64,000 nt of DNA from Microbacterium sp. C5A9. GTDB lineage: Bacteria; Actinomycetota; Actinomycetes; Actinomycetales; Microbacteriaceae. How positions within the stretch are numbered: the first letter of the stretch is position 1; the number at the start of each line of letters is the position of its first letter. A program made the position numbers and the translations under genes. The stretch covers positions 54,361 through 118,360 of the forward strand of contig NZ_JABXGD010000010.1 in NCBI RefSeq assembly GCF_022627955.1, in the 5' to 3' direction. The notes under the pieces were generated by a model that was not told where the DNA came from, made no database searches, and saw nothing but the letters and a program-made list of their open reading frames with translations. This document shows, in pieces, positions 1 through 6,884 of this stretch.

Positions 1-224
1 TTGCCCGCGAGAAGGAGCTCGAGCACCTCACGGTCGGAGTACTTGCTGATCTGATCGGCACTGATCGCTGTCGCGCGGGAAGAGTTGGACTCCACGGAGA
101 CCGTCGCACTCTCCGTCGCGTTCTCTGTCGCAGAGGCCATGTGCCCGGTGCTCGCGATGAGCGCACCGGTGAGGACGACGCCGAGGAGTGTTTTCGGTAG
201 GGCGCGGCCGAGTTGGTTCTTCAT
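1..224 (-). CDS. Secreted peptide/protein precursor, N-terminal part (cut by window edge); possibly SdpC-like
   Basis: Reading leftwards from an ATG at 224, about 74 residues are visible before the window ends. A basic start (MKNQ), a hydrophobic core LLGVVLTGALIA and a small-residue region ending near SASA-like alanines form a Sec signal peptide, followed by a Ser/Thr/Ala-rich stretch and then ISKYSDREVLELLLAG. A ribosome site AAAGGA lies just upstream, and a promoter with TTTACA-17-TATGTT precedes it. The YSD-x-E-VLE-LLL-G pattern reminds me of the start of the SdpC (sporulation-delaying/killing toxin) family domain, and a CPBP protease homologue, often an immunity partner of such toxins, is divergent from it. 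The family call is a guess because the diagnostic part lies outside the window. Confidence 0.5.
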   Translation of the reverse strand, partial: MKNQLGRALPKTLLGVVLTGALIASTGHMASATENATESATVSVESNSSRATAISADQISKYSDREVLELLLAG

Positions 225-260
225 GTCTGGTCCTTTCATGGGTGGTGTGACTGTGCCCAC

Positions 261-289
261 AACATAACCGTTACAACAAGGCGTGTAAA
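261..289 (-). promoter_or_regulatory. SigA-like promoter for the leftward peptide gene, with embedded TAAC-C-GTTA palindrome
   Basis: On the minus strand TTTACA (289-284), a 17-nt spacer and TATGTT (266-261) form a good vegetative promoter. The spacer and -10 carry the palindromic core GTAACGGTTA, which would place a bound repressor over the polymerase site. A copy with 33 of 38 identical bases occurs in opposite orientation at about 4645-4682. Confidence 0.6.
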
Positions 290-318
290 GTAATTGTCAG
301 CCACTGCCGGAGGTGATC

Positions 319-1254
319 GTGGAGACGCGCAGGAGTCGCTGGATGTTGATCGCGCTGTACGCCGTCGCGGTCCTGGTGATCGCTTGGGCTGTCGCTCTTC
401 CGCTATGGAACGGCTCGGGACTGCTCAGCCCTTGGTTCGGCCTCACTGCTCTCGCGATGATGATGACGCCTGCAGCGGTAGCGCTCGTCATCGTCGTGTT
501 CATCGAGCGCCCCCGCCAGAGGTTGGTGGCGTTGGGGCTGCGCCCGATTCGTCCCTGGCGGCGGACTCTCGGATACGCGTTCCTCGGGCTGATGGGGATG
601 CTTCTGCTGTGTGTCGTCGCTCTCCCGGTCGGCACGGTGATCGGGGTATACCCAGGCGACTTCGCGGGCCTTTCTGGCCTTCGAGCAAGCACTGTCGTAG
701 GAGACAGTGAGTCCGTCTGGCCGCTTGTCCTGACGCAATTCGGCGCCATCATCCTCGCCTCGTTCGTGAACCTTCTACCTGCGCTCGGGGAGGAGATTGG
801 ATGGCGAGGATGGCTGCTGCCGAAGCTGCTGCCATCGGGGATCGTCCCCGCTGTTCTGTTGTCTGGCGTGTTGTGGGGTGCGTGGCACGCGCCGCTGCTC
901 CTGCTCGGCTACAACTACCCCACAGTGCCCGGGTGGATGGCCGTCCTCCTGATGATCGGCATGTGCACGATCGTGGGGTCACTCCTTGGCTGGTTGAGGG
1001 TGCGCTCCGGGTCCGTCTGGCCGCCGGCTCTCGCGCACGGTGGATTGAACGCCGCAGCGAGCGGAACGTTGTACCTGTTCGCCGCTGACGCGGCGACCGT
1101 GGACACCACTCAGGCGACCATTCTCGGCTGGTCAGGCTGGATCGTACCGGCCGTCCTCGCAGTGGCGCTCATCGCCACCAGCTCATTCCGGTCCCCGCCC
1201 ACCACGACGCAATCCGAGACACACGTCAACGAAAGGACACACCATGTCGCTTAG
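319..1254 (+). CDS. CPBP family intramembrane metalloprotease (Abi/CAAX-type)
   Basis: About 311 residues with multiple hydrophobic helices. The CPBP family signature is visible: GEEIGWRGWLLPKL near residues 157-170 (EE-x3-R, motif 1), LWGAWHAP near 187-192 (motif 2 His) and AHGGLNA near 239-245 (motif 3 His), the residues that form the active site of Rce1-like proteases. I place the start at the GTG at 319, five bases after GGAGG (309-313); a GTG at 313 overlaps that site. In bacteria these proteins are often immunity or maturation factors for peptide bacteriocins; here the divergent secreted-peptide gene would fit, but this is inference. The stop overlaps the next gene by 11 nt, so the two are probably co-transcribed. 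Confidence 0.8.
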   Translation: METRRSRWMLIALYAVAVLVIAWAVALPLWNGSGLLSPWFGLTALAMMMTPAAVALVIVVFIERPRQRLVALGLRPIRPWRRTLGYAFLGLMGMLLLCVVALPVGTVIGVYPGDFAGLSGLRASTVVGDSESVWPLVLTQFGAIILASFVNLLPALGEEIGWRGWLLPKLLPSGIVPAVLLSGVLWGAWHAPLLLLGYNYPTVPGWMAVLLMIGMCTIVGSLLGWLRVRSGSVWPPALAHGGLNAAASGTLYLFAADAATVDTTQATILGWSGWIVPAVLAVALIATSSFRSPPTTTQSETHVNERTHHVA

Positions 1255-1648
1255 CCGTATTCGGTTCCTCGCCTTCCTCGCGCCGATCGCTTTCCTTGCC
1301 GGTTGCGCACCGGGGGTCGTGGTCGAAGGCGAGATCGATGAGTCCACGGCCGTTGGCGAACGGTCGAGCTGGGTCGTGGAGATCCTGAACGACGAGTCGG
1401 ATACCACCGGCAGTCAGTGGGAAACAGTGCTCGATGAGAGCTTCCTCGATCAGATGTCCGCGGACGAATTGGCGGAGCTCATCAACGAGGATCTGCGTCC
1501 CGAAGGGCCGTTCGAGATCGTCCGCTTCGAAGCGGCGGGTCCTGACGCGGTGACAACTCTTCAGGGCGCCGAGGAGGAGATCGCGTTGAGCATCTCAACT
1601 ACTGACAAGGGCGATATCGAGGGCATCTTCTTCAGCCCCGCCAGTTGA
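1244..1648 (+). CDS. Small lipoprotein of unknown function
   Basis: 134 residues. An N-terminal signal with lipobox FLAGC (Cys about residue 21) shows it is a lipid-anchored exported protein. The mature part is acidic (many Glu/Asp), without Cys or His-rich motifs, and I do not recognise a family; segments such as LRPEGPFEIVRFEAAG suggest a small alpha/beta fold. It starts inside the last codons of the CPBP gene, so it is translationally coupled to it and probably works in the same envelope function. Confidence 0.7.
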   Translation: MSLSRIRFLAFLAPIAFLAGCAPGVVVEGEIDESTAVGERSSWVVEILNDESDTTGSQWETVLDESFLDQMSADELAELINEDLRPEGPFEIVRFEAAGPDAVTTLQGAEEEIALSISTTDKGDIEGIFFSPAS

Positions 1649-1689
1649 GGAACCCTCTATCGCTCCGCGGGAGCAACGAGTGCGCGTGC

Positions 1690-2292
1690 TCACGCGGTGC
1701 GTGATTGCTGAGCAGCCAGATGGTGCACGACAGCCCGCGCGGTGTTGACAGCGAGGGCGTCATCGAGCCCCACCCCGGTTGGCACGATCGCACGTGCAAG
1801 CACCGGCCCGAGGAGGAGGTCGCAGGCGAGCTCGTCGTCGTCTCGGCTTTCACGGACCTCACCACGGGCACGCGCCAGTTCCAGAACGCGAAGGACGTTC
1901 TCCCGTCGCGGTGCGATGAAGCGCCCGAAATAGCTCTCGGCAACGTCGGCGTGAAGCCGGATGCTCTCCAGCAGCCCTGGAAGATTCCGCCGCATGAGGT
2001 CGCTGCGGAACATCTCCACTTCCGCGCGTTGCAGCTCGATCAAGTCGTCTATCAGGTTGCCGTTATCGACTTCCAGCCCGGTGCCGAAACGGTCGATGAT
2101 CACTTCAAGGGCAAGGTGTGCAACGCTCGGATAACGGCGGTAGAACGTCGGTCGCGTTGTGCCCACCACGGTCACCAGTGCGTCGACCGTAAGCGCCGAG
2201 TAGCCCTGAGATGTCATGACGCTCTCAGCAGCGCTGATCAGCGCATCGCTGATGCCCGCTTGGGGGGGCCGTCCGACACGGTTCTGACTCAT
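1690..2292 (-). CDS. TetR/AcrR family transcriptional regulator
   Basis: 200 residues. The N-terminal helix-turn-helix is typical of TetR: residues about 14-60, with TVDALVTVVGTTRPTFYRRYP as the recognition region (VGTTRPTFYRRYPS). The C-terminal two thirds form the ligand-binding helical domain, with no recognisable ligand motif. It is divergent from the AvrD-like operon, and a 17-bp palindrome (2294-2310) lies immediately upstream of its ATG, a likely autoregulatory operator. Because the receptor-like protein encoded opposite (3251-3787) lacks a DNA-binding domain, this protein is the obvious candidate for the DNA-binding partner or the real repressor of the locus (inference). Confidence 0.85.
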   Translation of the reverse strand: MSQNRVGRPPQAGISDALISAAESVMTSQGYSALTVDALVTVVGTTRPTFYRRYPSVAHLALEVIIDRFGTGLEVDNGNLIDDLIELQRAEVEMFRSDLMRRNLPGLLESIRLHADVAESYFGRFIAPRRENVLRVLELARARGEVRESRDDDELACDLLLGPVLARAIVPTGVGLDDALAVNTARAVVHHLAAQQSRTA

Positions 2293-2293
2293 G

Positions 2294-2310
2294 CGCTGAC
2301 GATATCAGCG
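2294..2310. promoter_or_regulatory. 17-bp palindrome, candidate TetR operator
   Basis: CGCTGA (2294-2299) and TCAGCG (2305-2310) are perfect inverted arms around CGATA. The site abuts the start codon of the TetR gene (2292) and lies in the 41-bp gap to the AvrD-like gene, the usual place for a TetR operator controlling both directions. Confidence 0.45.
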
Positions 2311-2332
2311 GACCCATGACCTCCTAGTGAGG

Positions 2333-2365
2333 CATGCCGTCCGCCCTGCAATACACGACGGCATG
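2333..2365. promoter_or_regulatory. Inverted repeat at the start of the AvrD-like gene
   Basis: CATGCCGTC (2333-2341) and GACGGCATG (2357-2365) are perfect 9-bp arms separated by 15 bp. They overlap the most upstream start codon of the AvrD-like gene. This may be a second operator or a 5' mRNA hairpin; if it is an operator, translation more likely starts at the ATG at 2379. Confidence 0.35.
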
Positions 2366-3254
2366 TAACGTAACTGGCATGGCGGGCGTAGCGAGTTCGG
2401 TGTCGGTAGACGAGCCACGCAGTGGCGGAGAGCGACGGTGGGAGGAATTGCTCGGCCCGGCCCGGGATCGATACTTCGCCGGCAGATACCGGGAGACGGA
2501 GTACGCTTTCGTGTCTGGCTCATCGTCGGGCGATCTCACATATTCCGTTCATCTATCCCAGCAGCCGACGGAATGGCACCTGACCTCTATCGACGCCGTC
2601 GTCCTCGCTCGTTACGCGATCATGGACACCTCACCACCCGATCTCACTCGCTGGTTGCGCCGTTCATGGGTGCAAAGTCTCGACCTTCGCGCGGGCCGCC
2701 AGCCGACCACCGATCTCGAACGCGTGAGAGTCACCGCGCAGTTGCAAGCGTCATCTCACCAGGTCACGATCGACGCTGACGTCGGCACGATGCACGTCCG
2801 TCTTGGCGTCGCCGCTGACGAGCCGGTTCCTGCGTGCGGGGGAGAGGTCGCAGAACCAGTGCCTCAGCGTTCTCTTCGTGAGTCGCCGACCGCTGTGCCG
2901 AGTGTGATCGAGTTCTCCGATCAGCGCGTCAACGCCGAGTGGCACTTCGATTCGGGTTTGACGGCGATCGACTACATCGCGACCTTCGGTCAGCTCACTC
3001 AAGCGATCGCCTATCACCATGCTGGGCTTCGGAGGAAGGACGCCGAGATGCTGTGGATGCGACGCATCGAAATGGCGGGCATACCGGCTCCTGGTCACGG
3101 CCGGACACACCTGAGATCCTTTGCTCAGCTGACACGTGATCGCGGGCATCGAACTGCGCGCGGCGTCGTCCACGACGTCCATGTCGCTGCGCATGCGACG
3201 ACCGGCGTGTGGGCTAAAGCCAGCGCGGCATACATCGAAAGGGAAGCGCGGTGA
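2334..3254 (+). CDS. AvrD family protein (acyl-sugar/butyrolactone-type signal biosynthesis enzyme)
   Basis: 306 residues if the ATG at 2334 is used, 291 from the ATG at 2379; neither has a strong ribosome site. The segment LGPARDRYFAGRYRE (about 40-54) followed by HLTSIDAVVLARY (82-94) is what I recognise as AvrD, and the length matches the roughly 310-residue Pseudomonas syringae protein. Known of the family: AvrD directs synthesis of syringolides, acylated sugar-derived butyrolactone elicitors; it is thought to have a hot-dog-like fold comparable to AfsA. It overlaps the next gene (receptor-like protein) by 4 nt and that gene overlaps an SDR reductase by 4 nt, the same trio of functions as A-factor systems (synthase, receptor, reductase). 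Product and substrate here are unknown. Confidence 0.65.
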   Translation: MPSALQYTTACNVTGMAGVASSVSVDEPRSGGERRWEELLGPARDRYFAGRYRETEYAFVSGSSSGDLTYSVHLSQQPTEWHLTSIDAVVLARYAIMDTSPPDLTRWLRRSWVQSLDLRAGRQPTTDLERVRVTAQLQASSHQVTIDADVGTMHVRLGVAADEPVPACGGEVAEPVPQRSLRESPTAVPSVIEFSDQRVNAEWHFDSGLTAIDYIATFGQLTQAIAYHHAGLRRKDAEMLWMRRIEMAGIPAPGHGRTHLRSFAQLTRDRGHRTARGVVHDVHVAAHATTGVWAKASAAYIEREAR

Positions 3255-3787
3255 ACGTGAGGACCCCGAATGACTCGCTCCAGGAAGAGCTGGCCTTATC
3301 GCCCGTGGTCGATCTCGTGCCCGCCGCCCGCGCCAGCCCTGTGTTTCAAGAGCTGCACCCGGTAGCCACTGCCCTGTTCGAATATGAGCGCTCGAAGATG
3401 CGCGACATGCAGGAAGCGCTGTTGATCGGTGACGTCCCACCCCTGGAATCCATCGTTGCAGCGTTCTCCGCCGTCGGAGGGCTCATCGAGCAGGACCTCC
3501 GCGTTCGCGCAGGGGTGCGCATGACCTTCGAGTCGAGGACGTTCTTCCCCGAGCGCCGACTCAGCCCGTACCGAACCTGGCTCGGGTTCATTCGGATGCA
3601 ACTGTCGCGGGCGTCGGAACAGGGCCTTTTGCGGGAGGGGACGCGGGTCGACGAAGCATCAGACGTTCTCGTGTCGGCGGCTCTCGGGCAGCTGGCCATC
3701 ATCGTCCATGAGCAGCGCTGGTCCGAGACCTCTGAGACCCTCAATCGAACCGCAGCGTCCATTCTCGGACTCCTCGAGGCCGCATGA
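3251..3787 (+). CDS. TetR-family ligand-binding domain protein resembling ScbR/ArpA butyrolactone receptors, without HTH
   Basis: 178 residues from a GTG that overlaps the AvrD stop (GTGA). The segment from about residue 65, with LRVRAGVRMTFESR, YRTWLGFIRMQLSRASEQGLL and ALGQLAIIVHEQRW, matches the C-terminal ligand-binding half of gamma-butyrolactone receptors (ScbR/ArpA type). The normal 45-50 residue helix-turn-helix is absent: upstream sequence is the AvrD coding region, so this is not a mis-called start. The protein may be a stand-alone signal-binding or signal-carrying module, or may heterodimerise with the divergent TetR protein; both are inference. It is translationally coupled on both sides. 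Confidence 0.65.
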   Translation: MNVRTPNDSLQEELALSPVVDLVPAARASPVFQELHPVATALFEYERSKMRDMQEALLIGDVPPLESIVAAFSAVGGLIEQDLRVRAGVRMTFESRTFFPERRLSPYRTWLGFIRMQLSRASEQGLLREGTRVDEASDVLVSAALGQLAIIVHEQRWSETSETLNRTAASILGLLEAA

Positions 3788-4587
3788 TGGGCGAACCCTT
3801 TGGCAGGCTAGCGGTGGTCACCGGGGGCACGGGAGGCATCGGGACGGCGATCGCCCGAAAGCTTGCGGCCGACGGTTACAAGCTCGTCCTTCATCATGTG
3901 GCCGACGTCTCCCGGGCGATGCGCGTCCAGCGTGAACTCGGAGCCTCGGTGCTCGATGTGGTGCGGAGTGATCTTCGGAGTGTCGAAGGCGTCGAAGCGA
4001 TCATCGCGTCAGTGTCCACCGTGCTTTCCGAGCACCGCTCTGTGCGTCTGGCTGGACTCGTCAATAATGCCGCGGTGATGTTGGGCCCGGGCCTGCGAGA
4101 AGCCCGGCCTGAAGACTTCGATGAGTACTTCGCTGTCAACGTGCGTGCGCCGTTCTTCCTCAGCCAGCGACTGTCGGAGAAGATGGGCGAGGGCTCGAGC
4201 ATCGTGAACGTCTCGTCGGTGGCCGCGCACTTCTCCAGCCCCGGCGACATCGTCTATGCGATGAGCAAGACAGCGATCGAGGCATTCGCACGGCATGCTG
4301 CCCCCGCTCTCGCCGAGCGAGGTATCCGCATCAACACTGTCGTTCCCGGTTTCACCGACAACGGCCACCCCGCGTTCCAGCTGGCGGAAGTGCAACAACG
4401 CCTCTCCTCGTTCTCCGTCCTCGGTGGCGTTGCAGAGCCGAGCACGGTCGCCGACGCCGTGGCCTTCCTGCTCTCAGAGACGTCGGCGCGAACGACCGGA
4501 ACGACACTCGATGTGAGCGGGGGAGGAGCGCTTGGCTCGCGTCCAGCGGGCGGTATGAGCCTGCGCGACCTCGCGCGGCGGAGCTGA
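3784..4587 (+). CDS. Short-chain dehydrogenase/reductase (SDR), likely keto reductase of the signal locus
   Basis: 267 residues. Classical SDR landmarks are present: TGGTGGIG cofactor loop (about 13-20), NNAA (about 94-97), catalytic Ser in SSVAAH and YAMSK as the Tyr-x3-Lys pair, then the PGF segment after the active site. The ATG overlaps the stop of the receptor-like gene, so it is the third cistron of the AvrD operon. In butyrolactone systems an SDR or related reductase reduces the 6-keto or butenolide intermediate; an equivalent role here is suggested by context only. NAD(P)H preference cannot be read with certainty. Confidence 0.85.
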   Translation: MMGEPFGRLAVVTGGTGGIGTAIARKLAADGYKLVLHHVADVSRAMRVQRELGASVLDVVRSDLRSVEGVEAIIASVSTVLSEHRSVRLAGLVNNAAVMLGPGLREARPEDFDEYFAVNVRAPFFLSQRLSEKMGEGSSIVNVSSVAAHFSSPGDIVYAMSKTAIEAFARHAAPALAERGIRINTVVPGFTDNGHPAFQLAEVQQRLSSFSVLGGVAEPSTVADAVAFLLSETSARTTGTTLDVSGGGALGSRPAGGMSLRDLARRS

Positions 4588-4986
4588 AGCCGGCCGTCGG
4601 GAGCGATGAGGTCCGCATGATCGCTGCGGCGCCTCGTCGATTCCTTTACACGCTTAGTTGTAACGGTTATGACATGGGCACACCCTGCCAAACCACAGGG
4701 CCATCCATTCGATCGACGCCGCTCAGCGGAGTCGTCTTGCATGGATGAGCTGCAGCGGCAACGAGAACCTGATCGACCTGCTCGGTGCTGAGCGTGGCTT
4801 CAGGCCGCCGGTCCGTCGGCTTCGCTCGCTCAGGGTTGTCGTGTTCGCGATGGCCTTCCATGCGCAGTGTCACCTTTCGCCTCGGCGGGAGCGCTCTCAG
4901 GCTATGTGGCCGCAGTGCTCGACGTCGAGAAGTTCGGGCGCGTCGTCACGACGTGATTGAATGCAGGGGGGAAAGGGCAGTCGATA
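4588..4986. other. 399-nt intergenic region with one promoter and no convincing gene
   Basis: Apart from the promoter/operator at 4645-4682 I see no gene. The short reading frames here (for example 4745-4960) have atypical Arg/Ser-rich translations and no ribosome site. The promoter could give an untranslated leader for the downstream MarR gene, or drive the remains of a lost gene, since its twin at 261-289 drives a secreted-peptide gene. Confidence 0.5.
4645..4673 (+). promoter_or_regulatory. SigA-like promoter with 17-bp operator-like palindrome
   Basis: TTTACA (4645-4650), 17-nt spacer, TATGAC (4668-4673). The pseudo-palindrome GTTGTAACGGTTATGAC (4657-4673; 13 of 17 positions symmetric) covers spacer and -10. 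The 38-bp surrounding block is a near copy, inverted, of the promoter at 261-289, so both are probably controlled by one regulator; the TetR protein at 1690-2292 is the nearest candidate. Confidence 0.6.
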
Positions 4987-5796
4987 GTGGACGCTATGGC
5001 GCGCGCCCGGGCTATGCAGCTTCTGGGGCAGTTCAACGATCAGATCACGCGAATGATCGACGGTGTTTTCGGTACCCGCTGGGCGGAGATCGAAGAGATC
5101 CTCGCGATGATCGTCCTTTCGTCGGAGAGAGTGGTCACCACTCGCCGGCTCGCCGACGCGAGCGGGCTGGGGCGCCGGGCGGTATCGCGCCTCGTCCTGC
5201 GCCTGCACGCAGACGCACTCGTCGGCACACGGCGTTCCGCTGATGATGCTCGTGTCATCGAGGTCTTTCTGGAGGAACAAGGACATGCGCGCGCGGACGA
5301 GCTCCGGTCGCAGGTCGCTGAGCTCTTCCGGCACAGCCGGTCTCTTGCCGAGGAGATCAGCCGCGGACTCGGAGTCGCGATGGAGGGCGATGCCGGCGCT
5401 CCATCGGTCGACGCCCTCGACCTGCTCAGGCGCGTGTGCGAAGCAGGGGCTGCGCTCGTGCACCATATGCCTGCTGCCGCCATGCAGGGCAGGCTCGCGG
5501 CGAGGCAACGGGCCGGCCTCGTGCTCATCGCGTCGACGCCGGGAGGTGTCCGGCTCTCCATGCTCGCCTCCGCGCTCGAGGTGACACCCGCCGGAGGCTC
5601 TTACATCGCCGATCAGCTGTTGGCGAAGGGATTCGTCCGTCGTTCTCGTGGAGTCCTGGCCTCGGACCGACGAGCGGTCCTGCTCGAGGTGACCGAGGAC
5701 GGATCGCGCGCGGTCGCCGCAGTCGCGGAGGGAATCGAGATCCACAGCGAACGCCTCTCGGCCCTCTTCTCTGAGATCGAGTCCTTCAGCCGCTGA
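4987..5796 (+). CDS. MarR-type regulator with two winged-helix domains in tandem
   Basis: About 269 residues from a GTG at 4987, nine bases after GAAAGGG; the next in-frame ATG is 4996. The first half contains TTRRLADASGLGRRAVSRLVLRL (helix-turn-helix at roughly 40-65) with a wing ending DDARVIEVFL; the second half repeats the plan with MLASALEVTPAGGSYIADQL and a wing SDRRAVLLEVTEDG. Usual MarR proteins are about 150 residues with one domain and bind DNA as dimers, so this looks like a fused dimer. Target genes are unknown; it lies downstream of the 4645 promoter and is not obviously in an operon. Confidence 0.7.
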   Translation: MDAMARARAMQLLGQFNDQITRMIDGVFGTRWAEIEEILAMIVLSSERVVTTRRLADASGLGRRAVSRLVLRLHADALVGTRRSADDARVIEVFLEEQGHARADELRSQVAELFRHSRSLAEEISRGLGVAMEGDAGAPSVDALDLLRRVCEAGAALVHHMPAAAMQGRLAARQRAGLVLIASTPGGVRLSMLASALEVTPAGGSYIADQLLAKGFVRRSRGVLASDRRAVLLEVTEDGSRAVAAVAEGIEIHSERLSALFSEIESFSR

Positions 5797-5937
5797 TCGG
5801 ACGGGCCCGTCCGCTGGAGCGCTCGTGGTCGAGAGCCTGCTCACTGGCGGTCGGGCTGCGACCGACTTTCTGTGTGCTATCGACACCGGCCATGTTTATC
5901 AGTAATGTCCTGAATCACACACTGAGAGGGGGCAGAA

Positions 5938-6411
5938 ATGTCGAGAGAAGAACACGCGCGAGAGGGTGCGCAGTCCGTGCTGGTTGATGACGAGGTGATC
6001 GATGTCGCTGTGGTGATGCCGAGAGGATCCACGAAGTCCGGAGTTCTCGGGGCAGCGCTCGGGGTCGGGCTGGGTGGCGACAACCAGATGGCGTGGGGCG
6101 TCGCGGGCAGCATGCTCGCACAGCGCGCACACAGTGCGTCTCACGGGAGCTATCCGTCGATCGTCCTCGCCGTCTCGGCCACCAAGTTGTATGTGCTCGG
6201 CCGAGGCAAGACGGGTCTGGTCGGCGGGTGGAAGGATCTCGCACTCGTCGCTCACATCGACCGTGCCGACCTCAAGATCGACACTCGCCACAGCGGCACT
6301 GTCCGCGTCATCGAACTCACCGACACGACCACCGGCAACGTCCTCGAGTTCGAGGCGCAGAACATCGGTGGCCTCGGCCTCAACGAACTCCTCGAAGAAC
6401 TAGGAAAGTAG
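5938..6411 (+). CDS. Conserved hypothetical protein (PH-like)
   Basis: 157 residues, ATG preceded by GAGAGGGGGCAG. A central glycine/alanine-rich stretch (GVLGAALGVGLGGDN, then GVAGSMLAQRAHS) is followed by a beta-rich C-terminal half with LAVSATKLYVLGR and a hydrophobic/Thr pattern that suggests a PH-like or small beta-barrel domain. No catalytic motif. I do not recognise the family. It ends 6 nt before the next gene and is probably co-transcribed with it. Confidence 0.7.
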   Translation: MSREEHAREGAQSVLVDDEVIDVAVVMPRGSTKSGVLGAALGVGLGGDNQMAWGVAGSMLAQRAHSASHGSYPSIVLAVSATKLYVLGRGKTGLVGGWKDLALVAHIDRADLKIDTRHSGTVRVIELTDTTTGNVLEFEAQNIGGLGLNELLEELGK

Positions 6412-6417
6412 GACATC

Positions 6418-6795
6418 ATGGCTACCAATTCCCGCCCGGCCGGCGTCACCTTCGTCGCCGTTCTCGCTTGGCTCTCTGCGCTGCTGCAGATTCTTCTCAG
6501 CATCCTCATTCTCACCGGGGTGTTGTCCGTCGCCTCGGTGTCCATCCCCTCCACATGGTTCGCACTGCTCGTCGGACTCGTGACACTCCTCGTGAGTTTC
6601 GGTCTGTTCGGGGGCCGCAACATCGCACGAGTGATCGTCACCGTGTCCTTGGCGCTCTCCATCGTCGGAGCTGTGCTCCAGGCGATCGTCCACCAGAATG
6701 CGAATGTCCTCGTCGGGTCTCTCATCACCGCCCTCCTCGCCCTGGCCGGCATCGTGATGCTGTACACGGCTCGCGCGAACAGCTTCTTCAGCTGA
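6418..6795 (+). CDS. Small four-helix membrane protein
   Basis: 125 residues with about four predicted membrane helices: FVAVLAWLSALLQILLSILI, WFALLVGLVTLLVSFGLF, IARVIVTVSLALSIVGAVLQ and LITALLALAGIVMLY. The N-terminal RPAGVTFVAVLAWL resembles small actinobacterial membrane proteins of the DUF7144 sort, but I am not certain. Starts 6 nt after the preceding gene and is likely in the same operon. Confidence 0.75.
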   Translation: MATNSRPAGVTFVAVLAWLSALLQILLSILILTGVLSVASVSIPSTWFALLVGLVTLLVSFGLFGGRNIARVIVTVSLALSIVGAVLQAIVHQNANVLVGSLITALLALAGIVMLYTARANSFFS

Positions 6796-6838
6796 TATCG
6801 CTCGGGGATTGAAGGCGCTCTGCAACACGACCGAAATG

Positions 6839-6880
6839 GGCGGTGCCGCCGGGCCGGGGATGGCCTCCGGTGGCACCGCC
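6839..6880. terminator. GC-rich hairpin between convergent genes
   Basis: GGCGGTGCCGCCGG (6839-6852) pairs with CCGGTGGCACCGCC (6867-6880) with one mismatch in 14. It lies between the stop of the membrane protein (6795) and the stop of the convergent phosphoesterase (6885). There is no clear T-tract, so termination may be weak or act as a 3' stabiliser. Confidence 0.5.
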
Positions 6881-6884
6881 TTCG

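Noticed and set aside
4745..4960. Short plus-strand frames downstream of the 4645 promoter as a possible small peptide gene
   Set aside because: No ribosome site, no signal peptide or hydrophobic stretch, and Arg/Ser-rich translation; cannot be supported as coding.
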